Notes: generated from the sequence alone by a model not told the origin. Numbered from the stretch's first letter, positions 26,865 through 35,685 are shown. The stretch: DNA of 48,565 nucleotides from UMGS1933 sp051891435 (GCA_051891435.1 JBJFFE010000037.1:1-48565), one strand, 5' to 3'. A program made the numbers and translations.

Positions 26865-28710
26865 TTATCTTCCGCCGTCCGCCGCCTCCGGCCTCCGGCC
26901 TCCTCCTCCGCCACCAGAGAAGCCACCTCCTCCGGCCACTTCCAGATGACATTGCACTTGAAATTGATGAGTTTATTGCTTTACTAAAGCTTGAATTAAA
27001 GTTTGTATGGCTCATTAAGTAAATATATGATGCTGTATTGAAATTATCCATTTCTTCTATTTGTGGATATACCATTTTTAATTGTTTTATTACTTTATCT
27101 GCTATTCCAAATACAGTTGCATATACTAAGTATTCCTCCCATACTTCTAATGCTGGAATTTCTTTTTCATTTAAAAGAGAGAAATCCTCCATATATTTTT
27201 TTAAGCCTTTCCATTTTTCCTTTTCATCTATTCCTTTTTGTGTTAAATTACTTAATTTTCTATTTATTAATATTGCAAGAATTGCATTAAATATTAAAAG
27301 TATTGATAATGGGAAAAATATTCCAAAGCAAAACATTGCTATGACAAAATATACTATTGCTATTCCTGTATATTTTGATTTTTCTTTTGCTGTTTGTTCA
27401 TCAAACTTCTCTGTAATTTTATTTTTGTTTTTTGTTAATTTCCCAGTGTTTTCAATCAATTTGCTTACAGATTCTGGATGTTTTTTTATGTATTTTTGCA
27501 ATTCCTTAATTGTAATTTTTTCTTGACCACCTATTGCATTTTGTACAAATCGTGCAATTTTTTCTTCTTCATATTGTAGTTCTCCAATATTTTTTTCGAG
27601 TTTATAAATTACTGTATCTTCTTTTCCTTTTTCATTTTCTTCAACTGCTACTTTAAAATATCCCTTTAAACTTAAATTTAGTAATGTTGCAGAAAATATA
27701 TTTCCAAAGGAAGTTGACGCTACTGTAGCTCCATTATTATATAAAAATAATGCATCTGCAGGTGTTGAATCTTTATTTGGTTTTTCCCTAAAATATTCTA
27801 ATTCCTCAGTTGGTCTAAGTTTATTAGTATTTTTTAATTTTTTTATGTATTTAATGGCTTGTATTATTAATAATATTCCAGCTACAACTATAACTACAAT
27901 TATAATAGTGCTTATTATTTTCTCATTTCTTTGTTGTCTTTCTCTTACAGCATTTGCCTCATCTGCCCACTTTATTTCTTCTTGTATTATACTTGATAAT
28001 GCATTTTTATTATATATTCTTTCTGATGTTTCAATCATACCAGTTGGCATTGCAATTCTTACTTCTACATAATTACCACTTTCATAATTATCTAAGCTAA
28101 ATTCTACAGTATCGTTCGATGTTACATATATTTCCCCATTTAGGGTTTTTACATGTCCCCATACTCTAATATCCTCTTTAGAATTTGCTTTTGATGGTAA
28201 TTTTATTGTACCAGTAATTTTACTAGCATTAATTTCAAAATCATTACCCAAGAATTGCCAGTACATCTCAGCACAGTCATTATATTTTGCAATTGCATCT
28301 ACTACTGTATAACTAATTTTATAAGTTTTCGTTGCACTACTATTGTCTAATCCTACTCCCCAAGCTATCTCGAAATCTCCATCACTATTTATTCCACCAA
28401 AATAATAATCTTTAGTTAAATGATAAGCCCATGTATTTGTTTTTGAAAAATTCCCTTTTCCAACTTCTGACACTTCTACATTTGTTATATTAGAATATTT
28501 ACTTTTATCTAATTCAAATGTTTTATATAGTGTGTTTGTATTTGATACTCTAATATTCCATGTTTCAGTAACATTCATATTTCCGTTGCTATCAATTTCT
28601 GCATAAAAGTCTAGGTTATTTAAGTATAAACTTGCATTTGATTTTGTCGTAAGTACTAGCAACATAAATATTGCAAATACTAGTATAAACAAAATTTTTT
28701 TATTTTTCAT
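26865..28710 (-). CDS. DUF2207 membrane protein with a poly-glycine tail needing four +1 CGG shifts
   Basis: A 613-residue protein. It has a signal peptide (residues 1-27), an extracellular beta-rich DUF2207 domain, a membrane helix near 270-292, a cytoplasmic domain, a further helix pair near 455-495 and a serine-rich region. Family members end in long glycine runs. The zero frame here turns into an Arg/Trp-rich tail. Shifting +1 at four successive in-frame CGG codons (26934, 26897, 26890 and 26877) gives a pure tail of GSGGGGGFSGGGG type ending GGR-stop at 26865. That is the expected DUF2207 end. Function unknown. Confidence 0.93.
26875..26877 (-). other. CGG +1 recoding site 4 in the DUF2207 gene (Gly611)
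   Basis: GGA CGG C, in the frame from site 3. The shift leads to GGC GGA AGA TAA. It is the only CGGC case. Confidence 0.88.
26888..26890 (-). other. CGG +1 recoding site 3 in the DUF2207 gene (Gly607)
   Basis: GGC CGG A, only two codons after site 2, in the frame produced by site 2. Confidence 0.9.
26895..26897 (-). other. CGG +1 recoding site 2 in the DUF2207 gene (Gly605)
   Basis: GGC CGG A, in the frame produced by site 1. Confidence 0.9.
26932..26934 (-). other. CGG +1 recoding site 1 in the DUF2207 gene (Gly593)
   Basis: GGC CGG A. The shift replaces an Arg-Arg-Trp reading with GGGGFSGG. Confidence 0.92.
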
Positions 28711-28736
28711 ATGCTCTCCTTACTATAAATTGTATT

Positions 28737-29687
28737 TTATTCCCTATTGGTTATTTCTTCTAAATTCAATAATTCTTCCCAACGTTTATCTACTTCTTTT
28801 TGGAATTCTTCTATCATCCATTCGTTGCCTGGTTTAAACATGTGTTTAAAACGTTTTTGTGGTCTTAAGAATTCTTCTATTGGTAGTTTATTTTTTGGTT
28901 TGTAGTTTACTACATATCTTCCATCTATCACTTCATATAATGGCCAATAACATGTTTCTACTGCTAGTTTATTTATTTGCATTAAGTCTTCTGTATTATA
29001 TCCCCATCCTCTTGGACATGGTGCTAAAACATTTAAGAAACATGGTCCTTCTGTATATATTGCTTTTTCAGATTTTTCATATAAATCTTTAAAATTATTT
29101 ACAGCAATTGTTTGTGCTACATATGGTAAATGATGTGATGCCATTATTTCTGTCAAGTCTTTTCTTGATTGCATTTTTCCTGGTACAACTTTTCCTGCTG
29201 GGCTTGTTGTTGTATCTGCAAATCTTGGTGTTGCAGATGAACGTTGAATACCAGTGTTCATGTATGCTCCATTATCATAGCATACATAAACCATATCATG
29301 ACCTCTTTCCATAGCTCCTGATAAGCTTTGAAGTCCTATATCATAAGTTCCTCCATCTCCTCCAAAAGCTATAAACTTTGTATCTTTTCCTTCTAATTTA
29401 TTTTTTCTTTTTAATGCTTTATACATAGCTTCTGCTCCTGATAATGTTGCTCCTGCACATTCAAAAGCTGTATGTATAAAAGAATCTGTCCATGCTGTAT
29501 ATGGGTATATGAAAGTTGAAACCTCCATACAACCTGTTGCTGTACAAATTACTGCATGGTCTTCTGGTTTTAAAGCTCTAAGTACCATTCTTCCTACTAC
29601 AGGTGCTCCACACCCTGCACACATTCTATGCCCAGATGTAAATCTTGATGGTTTATTTGCAACTACTTCTTTTAAATTATATGCCAT
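28737..29687 (-). CDS. porB: Pyruvate/2-oxoacid:ferredoxin oxidoreductase, beta subunit
   Basis: The 316-residue thiamine-diphosphate subunit. It has the cluster and TPP motifs CAGCGAP, CTATGCMEV and FGGDGGTYDIGLQ, then the VCYDNGAYMNTGIQRS block. The complex oxidises pyruvate to acetyl-CoA and reduces ferredoxin. ATG 29687 follows AAGGAGG. It is the last gene of the porG-D-A-B order on the minus strand, separated from porA by a palindromic repeat. Confidence 0.94.
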   Translation of the reverse strand: MAYNLKEVVANKPSRFTSGHRMCAGCGAPVVGRMVLRALKPEDHAVICTATGCMEVSTFIYPYTAWTDSFIHTAFECAGATLSGAEAMYKALKRKNKLEGKDTKFIAFGGDGGTYDIGLQSLSGAMERGHDMVYVCYDNGAYMNTGIQRSSATPRFADTTTSPAGKVVPGKMQSRKDLTEIMASHHLPYVAQTIAVNNFKDLYEKSEKAIYTEGPCFLNVLAPCPRGWGYNTEDLMQINKLAVETCYWPLYEVIDGRYVVNYKPKNKLPIEEFLRPQKRFKHMFKPGNEWMIEEFQKEVDKRWEELLNLEEITNRE

Positions 29688-29718
29688 TTTAAATTTCCTC
29701 CTTATAATATTGATTATT

Positions 29719-29770
29719 TGTAGGGGTCGGTCTTGACCGACCCGCGGGCTAGTCAAGACTAGCCCCTACA
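29719..29770. repeat. Double-hairpin palindrome between porA and porB
   Basis: Outer arms TGTAGGGG and CCCCTACA enclose two inner hairpins (GGTCGGTC/GACCGACC and GGCTAGTC/GACTAGCC). It is GC-rich against an AT-rich background and begins four bases after the porA stop. Confidence 0.85.
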
Positions 29771-29774
29771 TTTT

Positions 29775-30956
29775 TTATTTTCTTAACCCTAAATATCTGT
29801 AAGGGTTATCAATATTTCCTGTATTTACAATATCTTGCAAATCAGTATATACACTTTCTATGTCAGATACTTTTGTATCTCTTCCACCTATTCCATAAAT
29901 ATAATTTATTGTTGGAACTGATACTTTATTTACTTGCATTGCTGATGTAATATCTGTAAATAATGGTCCACCAACGGCATTTAATCCATCTGCTTTATCA
30001 AGTACTGCTACCGCTTTTGCGTTTGCTAAAGCTTTTGCAATTTCTTCACCTGGAAATGGTCTAAACATTCTTACTTTTAGAACTCCTGCTTTTATTCCTT
30101 GATTTCTTAACTTATCTGCCGTAAATTTTGCAGTTCCTGCTGTTGAGTTCATTGCAACAATTACAATGTCAGCATCTTGAGTCTTATACTCCTCAAAGAA
30201 ATCATATTTTCTTCCTGTAAGTTCTTCAAATTCTTTTGCTACTTCTTTTACTACTTTTTTTGCATTTCTCATTGCTTCTGCTTGTTGAGCCTTATGTTCA
30301 AAAAGATATGCTTGTAAATCCAAAGGTCCAACTGCTATTGGTTCTTTATGATTTAATAAGTAATGTTCTGGTTTATATTCTCCTACAAATTTTTTTACCA
30401 ATTCATCTGACTCTAATTCTATATTTTCTATAGAATGTGATGTAATAAATCCATCTTGGCATACCATAAGTGGAAGCAATACATCTTTATGCTCAGCGAT
30501 TCTGTGGGCCATAAGCAAATTATCATATGCCTCTTGGTTATTTTCTGAAAATAGCATAATCCATCCACTATCTCTTACTCCCATTGCATCCGAATGGTCG
30601 TTATGTATGTTTAATGGTCCTGATACTGCACGATTTACAAGTGACATTACTATTGGTAACCTTAAGCTAGAAGCGATATAAATCATCTCCCACATTAAAG
30701 ATAATCCATTTGCAGAAGTTGCTGTCATTGCTCTTCCTCCTGCAGCTTCTGCTCCTATACATGCAGACATTGCACTATGTTCGCTTTCTACAGCAACAAA
30801 TTCTGTATCTACTTCACCATTACTTACAAATGTTGAAAAATATTGTGGTATTTCTGTTGATGGTGTTATTGGAAACGCAGCAACTACATCTGGGTTAATT
30901 TGTTTCATTGCAATTGCTGCAGCTTCATTACCACTTAAACGTTCTCTAATTGACAT
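29775..30956 (-). CDS. porA: Pyruvate/2-oxoacid:ferredoxin oxidoreductase, alpha subunit
   Basis: A 393-residue subunit with the N-terminal pyrimidine-binding domain (LSGNEAAAIAMKQINPDVVAA, FPITPSTEIPQYF, EHSAMSACIGAEAAG, TSANGLSLMWEM) and the later VVAMNSTAGTAK transketolase C-terminal part. ATG 30956 follows AGGAGG. It pairs with porB downstream and with porD and porG upstream. Confidence 0.94.
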   Translation of the reverse strand: MSIRERLSGNEAAAIAMKQINPDVVAAFPITPSTEIPQYFSTFVSNGEVDTEFVAVESEHSAMSACIGAEAAGGRAMTATSANGLSLMWEMIYIASSLRLPIVMSLVNRAVSGPLNIHNDHSDAMGVRDSGWIMLFSENNQEAYDNLLMAHRIAEHKDVLLPLMVCQDGFITSHSIENIELESDELVKKFVGEYKPEHYLLNHKEPIAVGPLDLQAYLFEHKAQQAEAMRNAKKVVKEVAKEFEELTGRKYDFFEEYKTQDADIVIVAMNSTAGTAKFTADKLRNQGIKAGVLKVRMFRPFPGEEIAKALANAKAVAVLDKADGLNAVGGPLFTDITSAMQVNKVSVPTINYIYGIGGRDTKVSDIESVYTDLQDIVNTGNIDNPYRYLGLRK

Positions 30957-31000
30957 TTTAATTCCTCCTATATTAATCAAATATTTATATTGTATAGTTT

Positions 31001-31126
31001 AAAAACGAAGCAAATTAGGTATATTGCAAGGAAAACGAATAAAAATTTTTAAGATTGTACAAAGGTACATCGCAAAAATTTTTATGAAGTTTGACGCAGC
31101 AAGATGCCTGATTTCATTCGTTTTTT
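31001..31126. repeat. AAACGAAGC inverted-repeat element between porD and porA
   Basis: It begins AAAACGAAGCAAATTAGG and ends GCAAGATGCCTGATTTCATT followed by CGTTTT. A relative at 31535-31659 has the same ends. Inside is a hairpin around TTGTACAAAGGTACA. The two ends are inverted repeats. Confidence 0.75.
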
Positions 31127-31130
31127 CGTT

Positions 31131-31418
31131 TTATTCCATAATTATTGCGCCAAACGGACACACCTTTGCGCACACTCCGCATCCTTTACAATAATCATAA
31201 TTAAAATCTTCTCTTTTTTGTTCTTTATTTACTGGAATCGCATCATCTGGGCAAACTGGGAAGCACATTCCACATTGTTTGCACTTTTCTGTTAAATATA
31301 CAGGTCTTACGCTCCTCCAATCTCCTGTTTTGAATTCTCTTGCATTTCCTGCTTTATATATGTTTCCACCTATTGTCATTTCTTCCATAGGTGTGTTGCT
31401 GTTTATTTTTTCATGCAT
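31131..31418 (-). CDS. porD: Pyruvate/2-oxoacid:ferredoxin oxidoreductase, delta (ferredoxin-like) subunit
   Basis: A 95-residue protein with two 4Fe-4S motifs (CKQCGMCFPVCP and CKGCGVCAKVCP) preceded by a DWRSVRPVY segment typical of PorD. It passes electrons from the catalytic subunits to ferredoxin. ATG 31418 follows AAAGGAG. Confidence 0.93.
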   Translation of the reverse strand: MHEKINSNTPMEEMTIGGNIYKAGNAREFKTGDWRSVRPVYLTEKCKQCGMCFPVCPDDAIPVNKEQKREDFNYDYCKGCGVCAKVCPFGAIIME

Positions 31419-31441
31419 ATTTTTATTCTCCTTTCATTTTA

Positions 31442-31516
31442 GTCCGCCGCATCTTGTCGGGGTTATATATTTTATTATCTTTTCTTTTTTTGGGCGAGCA
31501 CAGAGCTCACCCCTAC
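31442..31516. repeat. Partial palindromic repeats upstream of porD
   Basis: The left flank CCGCCGCATCTTGTCGGGG followed by TTATATATTTTA matches the outer end of the 9200-9352 element. It is followed by a GGGCGAGC-ACAG-AGCTCACCCC type hairpin ending in CCTACA. It looks like a composite or decayed copy. Confidence 0.6.
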
Positions 31517-31534
31517 ATATTCTTATCAAATCTT

Positions 31535-31659
31535 AAAACGAAGCAAAAATGGTATATTGTGCATTTTTATATATGAGCAAAACCGCAGGTGTGCGTGTGC
31601 ACATTGAGGATTTTGTGATTGTATAAAAATGTGCAAGATGCCGTTTTTCATTCGTTTTT
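31535..31659. repeat. AAACGAAGC inverted-repeat element between porG and porD
   Basis: Second member of the 31001-31126 family. The ends AAAACGAAGCAAAAATGG and GCAAGATGCCGTTTTTCATT plus CGTTTT are shared. Interior hairpin CCGCAGGTGTGCGTGTGCAC. It runs into the porG stop codon. Confidence 0.75.
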
Positions 31660-32236
31660 AAACCTTTTCAATTGATTTTAGTGCCTCCTCTAGTGCCTTC
31701 ATGTTGCCTTCTATTACTTCTGGTTTTTTAGCAAATTTGTGTTTAAATGAACCTTTCATGTCTTCTAAGAAATCTTCATCAGACATGACTTTACTTACTT
31801 TTACAATAGCTGCAAGCATTGGTGTATTTGGGAAATATTTTCCAAGTGCCTCTTCTGATATTTTTCTTGCATCTATTGTATATATTTCTCCTTCATATCC
31901 ATTTAAATGTTCTTTTATATATTCTTTATCTTTAGTAGTATTTATTACTATTGCTCCTGTTTTCTTTAGCCCTGCTGTTACATCAACTGCTTCTAATAGG
32001 CTATCATCTACTACAACAACATAATCTGGTTCGTATATATTGCTATGAATTGTTATTGGTTTTGTACTTATTCTGTTATATGCTGTAATTGGCGCTCCCA
32101 TTCTTTCTGGACCATATTCTGGAAATCCTTGTATGTATTTCCCTGTGTTAAATGCTGCGTCTGCCAAAAGTAATGAGGCCGTTTTTGCACCTTGTCCACC
32201 TCTACCGTGCCATCTGATTTCAATTAAATCTTCCAT
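31658..32236 (-). CDS. porG: Pyruvate/2-oxoacid:ferredoxin oxidoreductase, gamma subunit
   Basis: A 192-residue subunit beginning IEIRWHGRGGQGAKTASLLL and continuing FPEYGPERMGAP, both family signatures. ATG 32236 follows GGGAGG; an extension to 32302 lacks support. It is the first gene of porG-D-A-B. Its stop codon is supplied within the edge of a repeat element. Confidence 0.94.
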   Translation of the reverse strand: MEDLIEIRWHGRGGQGAKTASLLLADAAFNTGKYIQGFPEYGPERMGAPITAYNRISTKPITIHSNIYEPDYVVVVDDSLLEAVDVTAGLKKTGAIVINTTKDKEYIKEHLNGYEGEIYTIDARKISEEALGKYFPNTPMLAAIVKVSKVMSDEDFLEDMKGSFKHKFAKKPEVIEGNMKALEEALKSIEKV

Positions 32237-32380
32237 TAAATAACCTCCCTTTAAAAAGTATTTTTTCATGCTTAGTATATGTCTAATTAATTCAAAAGTC
32301 AAGGTATTATATCTCGTTTTTATTTTTTATATAATTAGTTAAATAATATAAATTATTATTTGTTGTTACTATGGTGTTTT

Positions 32381-32409
32381 TTGACTTTTTGTTTGATTTG
32401 TTGTATAAT
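32381..32409 (+). promoter_or_regulatory. SigA promoter of the small GC-richer gene
   Basis: TTGACT (32381-32386), 17 bases, TATAAT (32404-32409), directed at the ORF at 32443. Confidence 0.8.
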
Positions 32410-32442
32410 AAAGTTATAATTTAAGTACTGGGAGGTACGACA

Positions 32443-32685
32443 ATGAAAAAAGTTATCAGCAATTCCCTGTGGACTGTCTATGTGATGGTCATCGGCATCG
32501 CCATCATTAGCCTGTATATGAGCAAATGGGTTCCTTTCGAGGAATATCAGAGTGGGCTTCGGCTCGCTATCGTAACTCTCTGGGTATATGGTGGTATCTT
32601 CCTTGGTCTTGGCATCTTCGCCATTGGCCTTTGGAACAACATTTTCTTCAAGGCAGCAACGAACTTGTTGCTGAAGAGAATGTAG
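32443..32685 (+). CDS. Small two-helix membrane protein, GC-richer, probably acquired
   Basis: An 80-residue ORF with an ATG at 32443 after GGGAGG. Two membrane helices (about residues 9-25 and 42-66) flank an amphipathic segment. Codon use is unlike the surroundings: many ATC, GGC, CTC, CTG and TTC codons. It stands alone on the plus strand with its own promoter and terminator. It holds an in-frame CGG in SGLRLAIV (codon at 32560-32562). Arg there keeps the second helix; the +1 shift seen elsewhere would give GSLS and a stop. I recognise no family. I infer a recent arrival from a host with ordinary CGG decoding. Confidence 0.7.
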   Translation: MKKVISNSLWTVYVMVIGIAIISLYMSKWVPFEEYQSGLRLAIVTLWVYGGIFLGLGIFAIGLWNNIFFKAATNLLLKRM

Positions 32686-32694
32686 CCAAAGCGA

Positions 32695-32735
32695 AAAGAG
32701 CGGAATCCTGCAAGTGCAGAGCCGCTCTTTTTTTA
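32695..32735 (+). terminator. Terminator of the small GC-richer gene
   Basis: AAGAGCGG and CCGCTCTT arms followed by a run of T. An inner hairpin (CCTGCAAGTGCAG) extends it. Confidence 0.85.
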
Positions 32736-32744
32736 TGTATTTAA

Positions 32745-32915
32745 TTATTCTTCTTCTGGTGCTTCTACAGGACAAACTCCTGCACATGTTCCACATCCTA
32801 TACAAGATTCTTGGTCTATTACAAATCTTTCTTCTCCTTGTTTTATGCATTGTACTGGACATTCTGCTGCACATGCTCCACAAGATATACATCTATCTGT
32901 TATTTTATATGCCAT
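32745..32915 (-). CDS. 2[4Fe-4S] ferredoxin
   Basis: A 56-residue clostridial-type ferredoxin with two CxxCxxCxxxCP motifs (CISCGACAAECP and CIGCGTCAGVCP). It is a likely electron partner of the Por complex encoded upstream. ATG 32915 (MAYKITDRC) follows GGGTGG; an ATG 12 bases upstream is less well placed. It has its own promoter region, downstream of the PSP1 gene. Confidence 0.95.
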   Translation of the reverse strand: MAYKITDRCISCGACAAECPVQCIKQGEERFVIDQESCIGCGTCAGVCPVEAPEEE

Positions 32916-32934
32916 ATTTTTCACCACCCTTCAT

Positions 32935-32962
32935 TGGGCAAGGGCTTAAGCCTTGCTCTTAT
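32935..32962. repeat. GGGCAAGGGCTTAAGCCTTGC palindrome, copy 2
   Basis: Same palindrome as at 16667-16692. It lies between the ferredoxin and PSP1 genes and overlaps the last codons of the PSP1 gene. Confidence 0.7.
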
Positions 32963-33874
32963 GCTTTTTCATTTTTCTTATCTATTTTATCTAGTTTTTC
33001 CATTTTTTGAAGTTCTTTTAAGTCTTCTGGATTTTCTACATTTACCTCTTCTTCTTTTTTAGTTCTTTTTATTACCTTTACCTCTTTTAAGTCATATCTT
33101 TTAAAGAAGGTTTCTTCTCCATCTTTAAATTTTACTTTTATTCTTTCTTTTAGAGTTTCAATTCCGGCAAACTTCACCTTTACCATCTTCTGTTTCTACA
33201 ATTGAGCCTATTCCTGGTATTTTTTTTAGTTTATCCTCATAAACTTCTTGTTCATATTTTAAACAGCACATCAGTCTGCCACAATTTCCAGATATTTTTG
33301 ATGGATTTAATGAAACATTTTGTTCTTTTGCCATTTTTATTGTTACTGTGTCAAAATTTCCTAAAAATGAGCAACAGCAAAGTTCCCTTCCGCAAACTCC
33401 ATTTCCTCCAAGTCGTCTTACTTCATCTCTTACACCTATTTGTCTTAATTCTATTCTTGTTTTAAATATTGCTGCTAAATCTTTTACTAAATCCCTAAAA
33501 TCTATTCTTCCATCTGCTGTAAAAAAGAATAATAATTTACTTTTGTCAAATTTATATTCAACATCCATAAGCTTCATATCTAATTTATATTCTTTTATTT
33601 TTTCTTCACATATTTTAAATGCTTCTTTTTCATCTTTTTTATTTTGTTCATTTTGTCGTTTATCTTTTTCTGTTGCAATTCTTATTATCTTTTTTAATGG
33701 AGCTACTATTTTTTCATCTGGTAATTGTCTATTTGCAATCATTACTTCTCCATATTCTTTTCCCATTGCAGTTTCAACTATTACATGTTGTCCTCTTTGG
33801 ACTCTCTTTCCATCTGGATCAAAAAAATATATTTTCCCTGGTTTTTTAAATCTAACACCTATTATATTAGCCAT
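32959..33874 (-). CDS. ricT: PSP1 domain protein (RicT/YaaT-like), read through a +1 CGG site
   Basis: A 304-residue PSP1 family protein. The N-terminal part begins IGVRFKKPGKIYFFDPDG. The core holds the conserved cysteine cluster (GGNGVCGRELCCCSFL, then GNCGRLMCCLKYEQEVY). In Bacillus, YaaT/RicT works with RicA and RicF in Y-complex RNA processing and phosphorelay control. The frame breaks at CGG 33166-33164. A +1 shift gives GKGEVC-GIETLKERIKVKF and the usual acidic/basic C-terminal tail. Its start overlaps the holB stop by eight bases, the typical holB-yaaT pair. Confidence 0.92.
33164..33166 (-). other. CGG +1 recoding site in the PSP1 gene (Gly237)
   Basis: TGC CGG A: the shift joins GKGEVC to GIETLKERIKVKF. 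The zero frame stops two codons later at 33158. Confidence 0.92.
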
Positions 33875-34748
33875 TTACTGCCTCCCATATTTTTAGTAAT
33901 AAATTATCTATTGACATATCATAATTACTATTCTTTTTTAGTCTATCTTTGGTTTCCTCTACAATGCTTATACAATCAATATATTTTGTATTTTCTTTTG
34001 TTTTATTAAATAATATTATATTTAAATAATTTAATATTTCTTCAATACTTTCTTTGTCTTTAAAAATTACATCTTTTTTATTTAGTAAATCTATAATACT
34101 TATTTTTTCTAAATCCGAAAAAGTATCTTTAACACTATTAAAAATTTCTTCTTTCCCTTGAGCTGTTAATGCTTTAGAAGCGCTTCCTTCTGCTAGTTCT
34201 AAAACAGTTTCTGATAAATTACTTTCATTTAGGATTTGTCTAATTTGGTTATTACTTAAACTATTAAATTTTATTTTTGTACATCTTGATTTTATTGTGT
34301 TTAATAGTAAATTTTCGTTTTCTGTAATTAATATTATTACCACATATTCTGGTGGTTCTTCTAATGTTTTTAATAAACTATTTTGTGCCTCTTTAGTCAT
34401 TTTTTGACTATCATTTATTATATAAACCTTTTTTGATGACTTAATTGGTTTTTCATATACCCCTTTTACCATTTCCTTTATAGTTTCTGTCTTTATACTT
34501 TTTTCTTCTTCATCTATTATTGTTATATCAGGATTATTCTCACCATTAAAGCTTATGCAAGCTTCACATTTATTACATGGTTTTTCTTCGCCTATGCAAA
34601 GTATTGCTTTTGCAAATTCTTTTGCGAACATGAATTTTCCTATACCATCTTTTCCTATAAACATGTAACTATGTGATATGTTTCCTGTTTTTATACTTGT
34701 TTCTAATATTTTTTTGTTGTTTTCATTTCCTAATATATTACTAAACAT
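33867..34748 (-). CDS. holB: DNA polymerase III delta-prime subunit
   Basis: A 293-residue clamp-loader subunit. MFSNILGNENNKKIL is the usual start, followed by SYMFIGKDGIGKFMFAKEFAK (a Walker-like loop) and the zinc module CxxxxxxCNKCEAC. KVYIINDSQKMTKEAQNSLL and LKTLEEPPEYVVIIL follow. ATG 34748 follows AAAAGGA; the longer start at 34787 is not supported. It overlaps the PSP1 gene start. Confidence 0.93.
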   Translation of the reverse strand: MFSNILGNENNKKILETSIKTGNISHSYMFIGKDGIGKFMFAKEFAKAILCIGEEKPCNKCEACISFNGENNPDITIIDEEEKSIKTETIKEMVKGVYEKPIKSSKKVYIINDSQKMTKEAQNSLLKTLEEPPEYVVIILITENENLLLNTIKSRCTKIKFNSLSNNQIRQILNESNLSETVLELAEGSASKALTAQGKEEIFNSVKDTFSDLEKISIIDLLNKKDVIFKDKESIEEILNYLNIILFNKTKENTKYIDCISIVEETKDRLKKNSNYDMSIDNLLLKIWEAVNG

Positions 34749-34798
34749 TTTTTTCCTTTTTATTTTATATTTTTGCAGAATTTTCAACTTGCTTTATT

Positions 34799-34921
34799 GG
34801 TCAGCCGTTTTGTATATTTTATAAAAAATTAAATTTGACAGTCCTTTGAGACGGGGGAAGACCCGCGTACGCCTTGGAGAATTTAATTTTTTAGAAAATC
34901 ATACAAAAGGTAGGCTGACTG
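34799..34921. repeat. Inverted-repeat element between lepB and holB
   Basis: Outer arms GTCAGCC-GTTTTGTAT and ATACAAAAGGTAGGCTGAC, with AAAAAATTAAATTTG and GAATTTAATTTTTT just inside, form a 120-base hairpin. The right arm matches the short repeats at 5955 and 15181. Confidence 0.85.
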
Positions 34922-34933
34922 GTATTGCAGTTT

Positions 34934-35581
34934 TTATTGTACTTTTCCAAATTTAGAAAAAGGCCAAAATCTTATCCATACTTTTCCTTCTATTTTTGAC
35001 ACTGGTATGCATCCAAAACATCTACTATCTGTACTATGTTCTCTGTTATCTCCCATTACAAAAACGTAGCCTTCTGGTACTACTATATCTGAATATACAC
35101 CATATGATCCCATATTAGTTACAACACCTTCATCTAAATAAGTTTCTTCTAATTCTTCCCCATTTAAATATACTTTATTGTCTTTTATTTCTATATGGTC
35201 ACCTGCCACTCCTATTATCCTTTTTATATAACTTGTTTTATTTATTTCTAAAACATAATACACAAATTTACTCCAAAGTCCTTTAGGTTCATTTTCATAT
35301 TTTGCTTTTGGATTATCAAAATCTACATTTGCAGCTGAAACAACTGAAGTACTTGGAGCTTCAAATGTTATTATATCTCCTCTTTCATATGTTCCTTTTG
35401 TTGTTCTCTTTATTCTACTTAATATTAGTCTATCTCCTGGCATAAATGTTGTTTGCATTGATTGTTGTTGTACTATAGTCGGAGTTCCCAAAAAATATCT
35501 TACTAATAAAGCTAGTACTATTGCAATTATTATGCAATATCCCCATTCTAATATTTCTTTAATTACAGCTTTTTCTTCCAT
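34934..35581 (-). CDS. lepB: Signal peptidase I
   Basis: A 215-residue membrane protease. One N-terminal helix (about residues 11-30) precedes the catalytic serine in QQSMQTTFMPGD. The lysine lies in SYIKRIIGVAGD, and box E is VMGDNREHSTDSR. It removes signal peptides from exported proteins, such as the wall and germination proteins in this window. Length is normal for the SipS type. Confidence 0.95.
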   Translation of the reverse strand: MEEKAVIKEILEWGYCIIIAIVLALLVRYFLGTPTIVQQQSMQTTFMPGDRLILSRIKRTTKGTYERGDIITFEAPSTSVVSAANVDFDNPKAKYENEPKGLWSKFVYYVLEINKTSYIKRIIGVAGDHIEIKDNKVYLNGEELEETYLDEGVVTNMGSYGVYSDIVVPEGYVFVMGDNREHSTDSRCFGCIPVSKIEGKVWIRFWPFSKFGKVQ

Positions 35582-35685
35582 TTTTTCGTTCCTCTTTTCT
35601 AATTAATTATACATTAGTATTTGAGATTTTACAATTAAAATATAAAAATTTTTATTAGTTTTATTTACCTTTTTGATAAATTGTA

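Noticed and set aside
32356..32892. A 178-residue minus-strand ORF overlapping the ferredoxin gene and the small gene at 32443.
   Set aside because: It is the complement of a well-supported ferredoxin and of a gene with promoter and terminator; its sequence is Arg/Cys-rich shadow.
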